NCBI RefSeq assembly: GCF_003515705.1
Contig: NZ_QWEH01000002.1
Coordinates: 62,001-126,000, forward strand
From: Oceanobacillus profundus
GTDB lineage: Bacteria; Bacillota; Bacilli; Bacillales; Amphibacillaceae
Reading direction: 5' to 3'
Length of the DNA: 64,000 bases
This document shows, one piece after another, positions 53,889 to 62,400 of this stretch. Position 1 is the stretch's first letter. Each line of letters opens with the position of its first letter. The notes below the pieces were generated by a model. That model saw only the letters and a program-made list of their open reading frames with translations. It did no database searches and was not told where the DNA came from. Position numbers and translations under genes: made by a program.

Positions 53889-54982
53889 CAAAGGGCTATC
53901 TCATTCTGGAAACTGGTGAAGAATTTGTTGGAGACTGGATAGGCAATGAACAGGAGGTTAGTGGAGAGGTTGTTTTTAATACGAGTATGACCGGATATCA
54001 GGAAATGATGACAGACCCTTCCTATGCAGGACAACTGCTCACCTTCTGTTATCCAATGATAGGGAATTATGGCATGAATGCTTATGATGATGAGAGTCAA
54101 GGATTGGCCATTTCTGCTGTTATTGTTAGTGACATGTGTGAAGAACCAAGTCATTATCAAGCAATGACTTCTTTTTCTGAGAGATTAAAGGCTGCCAGTA
54201 TTCCTGGGTTAATGAATGTGGATACCCGCGCCTTGGTTGGCGTCATACGAAAAAATAAAACGGTCAACGGAAAAATCATTTCGGAAAAGCAAAAGAATGC
54301 ACATGAAATGAACTGGGAAGCGCCAGATTGGCTAGCGGTTATAGAACAAGTTTCTGTTAAGAAACCGATTTCTTATGGAAGTGGACAGCATCACATTGTG
54401 TTGGTGGATTATGGCTATAAGAAATCAATTCTCGATCAATTGCTTGCTCTGGGCTGTAAAGTGACAATCGTTCCCTTTGATACACCATTTGAAAAAATAA
54501 AGGAATTCGAGCCAGATGGGGTTTTACTTAGTAATGGACCTGGAGATCCGCTAGCATTGGCGCGATATTTTCCGGACATAAAGCGTATAACTAAAAACTT
54601 CCCAACCCTTGGAATCTGTCTAGGACATCAGCTTCTAGCATTAGCCTATGGTGGAAAAACAAAGAAGATGCAATACGGTCATCGTGGAGGGAATCATCCA
54701 GTTAAAGATATGCAAACAGGGAAAGTGTGGATGACGTCGCAAAATCATGGCTATGTCGTAGAGAAGGATAGTCTTTCCAAGCAAAACTTTGATATCTGGT
54801 TTCAGAATGTGAATGATCATTCGCTGGAAGGGATAAAACATCGGCAACTTCCGGTTCAATCTGTACAGTTTCATCCGGAGGCTCACCCTGGACCAAGTGA
54901 CACAGCTTATATTTTTCTGGAATTTATTCAACAAGCAGCAGCTAATAGACAGAAGGGGGCAATTATTTATGCCGAAGCGTAA
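53885..54982 (+). CDS. carA: Carbamoyl-phosphate synthase small (glutaminase) subunit, arginine type
   Basis: CarA releases ammonia from glutamine for CarB. The N-terminal CPSase domain has EVVFNTSMTGYQEMMTDPSY near residue 23. The class-I amidotransferase shows LLSNGPGDP near residue 217, the nucleophile in TLGICLGHQLLALA near residue 245, and the His-Glu pair in VQFHPEAHPGP near residue 330. At 365 residues it is complete. Location inside the arg operon argues for the arginine-specific isoenzyme; carB overlaps its 3' end by 14 bases. Confidence 0.95.
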   Translation: MTKGYLILETGEEFVGDWIGNEQEVSGEVVFNTSMTGYQEMMTDPSYAGQLLTFCYPMIGNYGMNAYDDESQGLAISAVIVSDMCEEPSHYQAMTSFSERLKAASIPGLMNVDTRALVGVIRKNKTVNGKIISEKQKNAHEMNWEAPDWLAVIEQVSVKKPISYGSGQHHIVLVDYGYKKSILDQLLALGCKVTIVPFDTPFEKIKEFEPDGVLLSNGPGDPLALARYFPDIKRITKNFPTLGICLGHQLLALAYGGKTKKMQYGHRGGNHPVKDMQTGKVWMTSQNHGYVVEKDSLSKQNFDIWFQNVNDHSLEGIKHRQLPVQSVQFHPEAHPGPSDTAYIFLEFIQQAAANRQKGAIIYAEA

Positions 54983-57900
54983 AGCAATAAACAAAGTAAT
55001 GGTGATAGGATCTGGTCCCATTGTGATCGGTCAGGCGGCCGAGTTTGATTACGCAGGCACACAAGCATGCTTAGCTTTAAAGGAAGAAGGAATTGAAGTT
55101 ATTTTAGTAAATAATAATCCTGCAACGATTATGACAGACGACGGGGTGGCAGATCGTGTCTATTTAGAACCACTCGATGTAGGTACATTGGAGAAAATTA
55201 TTGCAAAAGAACAGCCAGATGGTTTAATTGGTAGTCTTGGTGGGCAAACGGGTTTGAATTTAACGGTTGAATTGTCTGATAAGGGAATTCTTGATAACTA
55301 TCATGTGGAGCTATTAGGCACTTCGGTTTCTTCCATTAAGAACGGAGAAGATCGGGAATTATTTCGCAGGTTAATGATTGATATACAGGAGCCGATTGCA
55401 GACTCAAAAATCATTCAATCGGTTGAGGAAGGTCTAAGTTTTATCGAGGAAATTGGATTTCCGGTTATTTTACGTCCTGCCTATACACTTGGTGGTGAAG
55501 GCGGAGGATTCGCCTATCATAAGGGAGAGTTTGTGAGTTTGCTGAAACAAGGCCTTGCATTAAGCCCGATCCATCAAGTGCTTGTTGAAAAAAGCATTAA
55601 AGGATGGAAAGAAATAGAGTACGAAGTAATGCGCGATGAAAATGACACCTGTGTTATCGTATGTAATATGGAAAATTTTGATCCAGTTGGTGTTCATACG
55701 GGAGATTCGATTGTGGTAGCACCTTCTCAGACGCTCTCAGATGTGCAATATCAAATGCTTCGTACTGCATCATTAAAGGTTATCCGGGCACTTGATGTTG
55801 TCGGGGGGTGCAATATACAATTCGCACTCCATCCAACATCTAATGAATATATCATTATTGAGGTTAATCCAAGGGTTAGCAGATCTTCTGCATTAGCTTC
55901 GAAGGCCACTGGTTATCCCATTGCTCGGATTGCTGCTAAATGTGCGATTGGCTATACACTTGATGAAATTGTAAACCCGATAACAGGAAGTACATATGCC
56001 TCTTTCGAACCCGCATTAGATTACATTGTTGTAAAGATTCCCCGCTTTCCATTTGATAAGTTTACGGAGGCGGATCGAACACTTGGTACACAAATGAAGG
56101 CTACAGGTGAGGTAATGGCAATTGATCGTTCGTTTGAAGGGGCACTTCATAAAGCAATTCGGTCACTGGAATTGAACTTATATAGTTTACATTTTCCTGG
56201 TATGGATCAGAAAAATATACAAGAACTTCTAGATCTGATTGAGATTCCTAATGATCTTCGGCTATTTGCTATCGCGGAAGCATTTAAACGAAAGATTTCA
56301 ACCGAAACAATTATGGAATTAACGAAAATTGATTATTGGTTCCTGCAAAAGATAAAGCGAATCATTGATTATGAGCAAGTGTTAGCCGCATACCAATTAG
56401 CCACAATCCCAGTAGATGTGCTAAAAAGAGCAAAGCAACTGAATATGAGTGATCATCGAATTGCGGAATTACTCGGTACAACCCCGAAGGAATTACGGGA
56501 AAAATATAAAGTGTATGGTATGCAGCCAGTCTATAAACTAGTGGACACGTGTGCAGGGGAGTTTGATGCTGTTACTCCATACTACTACTCGACTTGGCAT
56601 GGTCATGATGAGGTCCTGACAACTGCTAACAAAAAGAAAATACTTGTTCTAGGTTCTGGCCCAATCCGAATTGGGCAAGGTGTTGAATTTGATTATTGTT
56701 CCGTTCATGCTACGTTAGCATTAAAGAAAATCGGCTATGAAGCAGTTGTAATGAACAATAATCCAGAAACTGTGAGTACAGATTACTCTGTGGCAGACCG
56801 TTTATATTTTGACCCGTTAGCATTGGAAGATGTGCTTGCTGTCATTGAAAAAGAGCAAGTAGCAGGGGTGCTTATTCAGTTTGGTGGTCAAACAGCTATT
56901 AATCTGGCAAATGATTTGAAAGATGAGGGTGTCCATATACTTGGGACATTACCAGAACATATTGACCAGATGGAAGACAGGGAACAATTTTATAACTTTT
57001 TGAACGAATTAAGAATACCCCATATTGCAGGACGAATTGTACATGAATTGGATGAACTTCCATCCCTAGTTCATGAACTAGGATTTCCAGTGCTGATTCG
57101 ACCTTCCTACGTTATTGGCGGTCAGTCAATGTTTATTTGCTATAGCGAGAAAGAATTGTATCAATATACCTCAAGAATTCAACAGGATACGAATGATCGT
57201 TGCTGGCCGTTGTTAATTGATCAATACTTACCTGGCTTAGAATGTGAAGTTGATGTTGTAAGTGATGGCAAAGAGGTTGTGATACCAGGAATTGTGGAGC
57301 ATATTGAGAAGGCAGGTATTCACTCTGGTGATAGCATAGGTGTATTTCCGCCTGTCACCTTAAGCGATAAGACGAAGGAAGCTATCGTGGAAATTGTCCA
57401 AAAGATTAGTAGTAATTTACCGGTTATCGGAATGATGAATATTCAATTTGTAATTCATCAGGATACGATTTATGTATTGGAAGTTAATCCACGATCGTCC
57501 AGAACGGTTCCAATCATGAGTAAAGTAACTGGTGTCCCAATGGTTGAATGGGCAGTAAGATCGCAACTAGGTATACCTCTAACGGAAATTACAGATGAAG
57601 TTAATTTAATGAAGGAACCAGAATATTATACGATCAAAGCTCCTGTATTTTCTGCAAGTAAGCTAAAGGGTGTAGACCATGTGCTTGGACCAGAAATGAA
57701 ATCAACAGGAGAAATTATCGGAATAGGATATGATAAAAAAGAAGCATTAAAAAAGACAATGATACGTACACATCACCTACAAGAACTAACAAAGCCGCTC
57801 CAATTATTTGTCTCGATCTCAGATCGGTTAAAACAAGAGAGTCTTCCCATCATTCGTGAATTCTCTGATCGTGGTGCTATTATTACGGCAACAGAAGGGA

Positions 57901-58214
57901 CGGCTAAGGTTATTGAAGAAAATGGAATGGTAACAAAAAGAATTGTCAAAAGCAAAAAAGATATTCTAAATCATTGGCAAGATAATCCACCGCATATTGT
58001 ACTGAACATCCCGAATCAAGGAAGGGAAAAAGAGAAAATTGGCTTTTTAATTCGTGAATTATCGGTACGCTTTCAAGTTCCGTATTTTACGAGTCTTGAA
58101 ACGTTAAATGTATTTGCAGGCGGGTTAAATCAAGCTTTACTTGAAAAAGAGATATTATCTTTACAGGAGTATTTGAGTGAAAGTTTCCGACCGGAAAAAA
58201 TTATAACAAAGTAA
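54969..58214 (+). CDS. carB: Carbamoyl-phosphate synthase large subunit, arginine type
   Basis: CarB makes carbamoyl phosphate from bicarbonate, ammonia and two ATP. The 1081-residue protein has the expected duplicated halves: VMVIGSGPIVIGQAAEFDYAG near residue 11 and ILVLGSGPIRIGQGVEFDYCS near residue 560. Each is followed by an ATP-grasp fold, and an MGS-like domain forms the C-terminus. ATG 54969 is chosen because AAGGGGGC precedes it and the N-terminus MPKRKAINKVMVIG matches the family; longer frames start inside carA. argF, which follows carB in B. subtilis, is absent here. Confidence 0.95.
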   Translation: MPKRKAINKVMVIGSGPIVIGQAAEFDYAGTQACLALKEEGIEVILVNNNPATIMTDDGVADRVYLEPLDVGTLEKIIAKEQPDGLIGSLGGQTGLNLTVELSDKGILDNYHVELLGTSVSSIKNGEDRELFRRLMIDIQEPIADSKIIQSVEEGLSFIEEIGFPVILRPAYTLGGEGGGFAYHKGEFVSLLKQGLALSPIHQVLVEKSIKGWKEIEYEVMRDENDTCVIVCNMENFDPVGVHTGDSIVVAPSQTLSDVQYQMLRTASLKVIRALDVVGGCNIQFALHPTSNEYIIIEVNPRVSRSSALASKATGYPIARIAAKCAIGYTLDEIVNPITGSTYASFEPALDYIVVKIPRFPFDKFTEADRTLGTQMKATGEVMAIDRSFEGALHKAIRSLELNLYSLHFPGMDQKNIQELLDLIEIPNDLRLFAIAEAFKRKISTETIMELTKIDYWFLQKIKRIIDYEQVLAAYQLATIPVDVLKRAKQLNMSDHRIAELLGTTPKELREKYKVYGMQPVYKLVDTCAGEFDAVTPYYYSTWHGHDEVLTTANKKKILVLGSGPIRIGQGVEFDYCSVHATLALKKIGYEAVVMNNNPETVSTDYSVADRLYFDPLALEDVLAVIEKEQVAGVLIQFGGQTAINLANDLKDEGVHILGTLPEHIDQMEDREQFYNFLNELRIPHIAGRIVHELDELPSLVHELGFPVLIRPSYVIGGQSMFICYSEKELYQYTSRIQQDTNDRCWPLLIDQYLPGLECEVDVVSDGKEVVIPGIVEHIEKAGIHSGDSIGVFPPVTLSDKTKEAIVEIVQKISSNLPVIGMMNIQFVIHQDTIYVLEVNPRSSRTVPIMSKVTGVPMVEWAVRSQLGIPLTEITDEVNLMKEPEYYTIKAPVFSASKLKGVDHVLGPEMKSTGEIIGIGYDKKEALKKTMIRTHHLQELTKPLQLFVSISDRLKQESLPIIREFSDRGAIITATEGTAKVIEENGMVTKRIVKSKKDILNHWQDNPPHIVLNIPNQGREKEKIGFLIRELSVRFQVPYFTSLETLNVFAGGLNQALLEKEILSLQEYLSESFRPEKIITK

Positions 58215-58226
58215 AGTTAGGGCAAG

Positions 58227-58267
58227 CAGTTGGTTCCTGAATGTGGGACCGACTGTATTTTTTTGAC
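58227..58267 (+). terminator. Terminator of the arg-car operon
   Basis: CAGTTGGTTCC pairs with GGGACCGACTG (with G-U pairs) around TGAATGT, followed by TATTTTTTT. Confidence 0.85.
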
Positions 58268-58302
58268 ATGGAAAAGTATAAACAGTTATAAAAAAATCGC
58301 TC

Positions 58303-58325
58303 TAACGAATGTCAAGTTTTCTAAT
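58303..58325. repeat. Short dispersed repeat, copy 2
   Basis: TAACGAATGTCAAGTTTTCT followed by AAT matches 36669-36691 at 22 of 23 bases. It lies in the leader of the response-regulator gene. Confidence 0.45.
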
Positions 58326-58470
58326 TAAATGTGAAGTGATTTATCCATATTTTTACCTATTTATCTGTTGTGAAGGATAAATTTGTAGTATAATAGTTAT
58401 GTTATTTTCAAATAGTTGTGAATTGTAGTAACTCTTTTAGGGCATTAACGATGAATGGAGGCGTACGTTC

Positions 58471-59187
58471 ATGGCTAGTGAACGGATTTTACTTGTTGAC
58501 GATGATACAGATATGCAAATGGTACTTAAACTGTATCTTGAAAAAAGTGGATATGTTATTTTTACAGCAGAAGATGGTATTCAAGCAATTGCTGTAATTG
58601 AGGATAAAAACCCAGAATTGATTATTTTAGATGTTATGATGCCAAACCTTGATGGCTTTGAACTATTACCAATCATTCGCAAACATACAGATGTACCAGT
58701 CCTTTTGTTTAGTTCAATCGACGACGATATGAATAAAGTGCTTGGTCTTGGAATAGGTGCGGATGATTATTTACCTAAAACAACGAGTATGCCTGTGATG
58801 ATTGCGAAGATAAAGGCTCATTTAAGGCGCAGTCGAGCAGTTGAAGCGAAGGTAAGGCCAGTAGAAAAAACAAATTCCGCTATCATTAGCTATCCCGGAC
58901 TTGAAATTAATTTGACAAGTGCAGTAGTTAAGGTGAACGGATCTATTGTGAAACTATCAGCAAAAGAATATCAACTATTATGTATTCTGGCACAAAATCC
59001 AGAGCGTATTTATACAGTGGATAAATTATTTGAACTCATTTGGGGTGAAGAAAGTCTAGGAGACTTTCGAACTGTCATGGTACATTTAAGTAAATTACGA
59101 AAAAAAATCGAAAAAAATCCAGATGAACCACAGTATATTCACACATTACGTGGGATCGGTTACAAATTCGCTGATCTTGCTCACTAA
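58471..59187 (+). CDS. OmpR/PhoB-type response regulator
   Basis: The 238-residue regulator has a receiver domain (ILLVDDDTDMQMVLKLYL; phospho-Asp in LIILDVMMPNLDGFELL near residue 53; lysine in DDYLPKTTSMP near residue 103) and a winged-helix DNA-binding domain. The latter shows LSAKEYQLLCILAQNPERIYTVDKLFELIWG near residue 168 and HLSKLRKKIEKNP...LRGIGYKF. ATG 58471 follows GGAGGCGTACGTTC. No kinase overlaps it, but the giant sensor at 59465 on the same strand is the obvious partner. Its last 42 bases overlap an antisense SinI-like gene. Confidence 0.9.
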   Translation: MASERILLVDDDTDMQMVLKLYLEKSGYVIFTAEDGIQAIAVIEDKNPELIILDVMMPNLDGFELLPIIRKHTDVPVLLFSSIDDDMNKVLGLGIGADDYLPKTTSMPVMIAKIKAHLRRSRAVEAKVRPVEKTNSAIISYPGLEINLTSAVVKVNGSIVKLSAKEYQLLCILAQNPERIYTVDKLFELIWGEESLGDFRTVMVHLSKLRKKIEKNPDEPQYIHTLRGIGYKFADLAH

Positions 59188-59337
59188 AGGTTTTTCCTCT
59201 TCTATCGCTAAATGTTTAAGCAGTTGACGCACTTCTGAAGGACTTAATCCTATATATTTTGCTTGTTTCATTAAATGAATCCAATCCTGGTCATACACGT
59301 TAGAATGATTTGACGGTAACTGTACATTATTTTCCAA
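59146..59337 (-). CDS. SinI-like anti-repressor
   Basis: The 63-residue product contains YDQDWIHLMKQAKYIGLSPS followed by EVRQLLKHL (about residues 15-43). This matches the SinI dimerisation motif DQEWxxLMxxAKxxGxxxxEIRxxL by which SinI and the SinR C-terminus pair. In B. subtilis SinI releases SinR repression of biofilm genes. TTG 59335-59337 is the start, with AAGGAGGGTCTTCA directly before it. It lies antisense between the response regulator (42-base tail overlap) and the giant kinase gene; no sinR is in the window. Confidence 0.8.
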   Translation of the reverse strand: MENNVQLPSNHSNVYDQDWIHLMKQAKYIGLSPSEVRQLLKHLAIEEEKPLVSKISEFVTDPT

Positions 59338-59464
59338 TGAAGACCCTCCTTGCACTATATATAAACAGAATAATAGCAAGAGTATAAATTGCGTTAAAGA
59401 TTAGTTGAAGTTTCCTTTAAGTTTTCTTAAATAACCCCTTAACTATAAAGGAGCGTGGATTACC

Positions 59465-62400
59465 ATGTTTGAACTGCCTGGTTATCGGATTTTAAATGTA
59501 CTTATAGACAATGAATCTTGGATTCTATATAAAGCTATTTCACTAAAAGATGAAAAAGTTGTCGCGATAAAGGCAGAAAAAAACCGTTCGAGAGTTGAAA
59601 TTTCACATGATTTTTATATTGCAAAGGATTTAAATAGTGAGTATATTTTACGTCCACTTCATATAGAGAAATATGGAGAAGAAATGTATATCATCACAGA
59701 ACCCATACAAGGTGAAACGTTAGAGACGAGAATAGAAAGAACAGCGGGTCCTTTTGATGTAAGAAGCTTTCTTAAGATTGCAGCCAAATTAGCTGGTGTT
59801 GTTTCACATTTACATCAAGCACATATTATACATAAAGCTTTAAAACCTCAAAATATTGTTCTTCAACCGAGATTACATGAAGTAAAATTAACCGGATTTC
59901 ATCACGCGACAACATTTTCAAAAGAAATACAGCATACAAATGGTAGTCCATATCAATTTAGAGAGCTAATCACATATATGTCTCCAGAACAGACTGGAAG
60001 AATGAATCGTGCGCTAGATTATCGTACAGATCTTTATTCTTTAGGGATTATTTATTATGAGATGATAACTGGAAGACTGCCATTCTCATCAGAACACCCT
60101 GCTGAACTCATCCACGCGCATCTAGCGAAACTGCCAGAAAGTCCGCGTTCAGTTAATTCAGCAATCCCAGAACCAATTTCTGCTATTATCCTACGATTGT
60201 TAGAAAAAGCTCCTGCGTACCGTTATCAGCATGCGAAACGACTAAAAGATGATTTAGAAAAATGTCTAAAACAGCTGGATGAAACTGGTGATATACAAAA
60301 TATTGAATTAAGTGATCAACGATCTGAGCGTATTTACGAAAAATCAAGAAGATTATATGGTCGTGCACAAACCATCGAGCAATTAATCAAAAGCTTTTAT
60401 CGTGTTCAAAAAGGAAGAACAGAACTGGTGCTTATCCCTGGTCCGTCCGGTGTAGGGAAGACATCTGTTGTTCATGAGCTGCATAAGCCATTGGTAAAGG
60501 AAAAAGGATATTTCATTTCGGGGAAGTTTGAACAATTAGAAAAGCAAATTCCTTATGCTCCAATTGTATATGCATTCCAAGGGCTGCTCCGCCAAATTGT
60601 ATCAGAAGGTAAATCTAGTATGGAGCAGTGGGGGGGAAGATTAACGGAATCGTTAGGACCCTCTGCAAGCGTAATTGCGAATTTTATTCCGGAGCTTCGC
60701 TGGTTAATTGGGGAAAATGGCGAGGTTCCAGATTTGCCACCACAAGGAGTTCATAATCGTTTTCGGCATGCGATCAGAAGCTTTGTGCGTGTATTTGCAA
60801 CAAAAGAACATCCACTTGTATTATTTTTAGATGATTTGCAATGGGCTGATGAGGCAACATTGGATTTACTTGATTATCTAGTAAGCAATCCGGATGATCT
60901 GTATGTGTTAATTATTGCTGCATATCGAGACAATGAAGTTCATGTCGGGCATCCATTTGAAATCATGTTAAACAAGCTGCAGAAAAGGGATGTCGGCATT
61001 ACCTTTATACGAATAGCGACATTACTTGCTCAGCATGTTCGTGAATGGGTTAGGGAGGCGTTTTCGTTAGGGGAGGATGACATAGACTTTCTTGTGTCAT
61101 TTATTTATCGAATTACGCGAGGGAATCCGTTTTTCATCGTCCAAGTAATTCAAACACTTCTAGATGAAAAGGTAATTGAATTCCGAATGGAAAAGAGTGA
61201 ATGGATACTCAACAGGGATGCAGTAAAGCAGATGCCGATGTCAGACTCGATTATTGATTTCGTATTAAAAAGTATTGGGAGATTACCAAAAGAGACGATT
61301 GCCATTTTACAATTGGCTTCCTGCTTTGGAAATCGATTTAACCTCAAGGCATTAGCCAAAATAGCAAACAGAACCTATTTAGAAGTGAGTAAAAGTTTTA
61401 GGAATGGACTGGAAGCTGGCCTTATCCTGCCAATCGATTCTAGCTTTAAGTGGGTCTATGAGGATGCTGATTCAAATATCGATCAGGGGTACCCTCCAAG
61501 CTATGTATTTGTACATGATAAAATTCAACAAGCCTTTTACACAACGCTTTCAAATGAAAAGCAAATGAAAAATCATCAGCTTATCGGTTTAGAGCTTGTC
61601 TATTTATATGGTAAAGCAGAACTAAAATCGCATATTTTTGAGATTGTTAATCATTTAAACCAAAGCAGAGTCCTTTTGACCGAAAAGCAAAAGTTAAATT
61701 TAATTGAATGGAACTGGATGGCGGGGGAGCGTGCTAAGAATAGAGCTGCATCTGAATCCGCATTGAATTTCTTTCGGATAGGCAAAGAATTACTTCCAGA
61801 AAAACGATGGAGCGCCGCTTATTATCCTTTAACATTTAAAATAATGACAGGGCTTGGAGAGGCCGAGTACTTAAATCATTTATTTCAAGAGGCCGAGAAT
61901 ACATTCGAGGAAATTCTAATAAATGCGAAGACAATTCAAGAAAAGTTACAGATTTATGACTTGAAAATATTACTGAATGTTCATATACACGAGGTGGAAA
62001 AAGCCACAAATGCTGGTCTGGAAGGATTGAGTCTAGGTGGGTGGAATTTCAAAAGTAATGCGACAAAGATGGATGTTGCAAAAGAATATCTACTCACGAA
62101 GCTTGCGCTAAGAAAGAAAAAGGAAACGGATTTACTGCAGCTTCCGGTTGTGGAAGATAAACTTGTGCATGCCTTGATGCGCACGTTAATTAATTCAAAT
62201 GCACCAACCTACCATTGGAATCAAAACCTAGCCACCATCTTAATGCTGCGTGCACTGCGATTAACATTGAAATACGGAGATATGGATATTACGGCTCTTG
62301 TCTACAACAATTATGCTTTGACACTGAGTGCAGGATTTAACGATTATGATAGCAGCTATCGATTTGGCAAATTAGCCATGAAGCATTTGGAAAAGTTTCA

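Noticed and set aside
53393-54160. 255-codon open frame on the minus strand
   Set aside because: It is antisense to the well-supported argD and carA genes and has no ribosome site or family pattern.
54897-54968. Upstream extension of carB
   Set aside because: Lies inside carA; ATG 54969 has a ribosome site and matches the family N-terminus.
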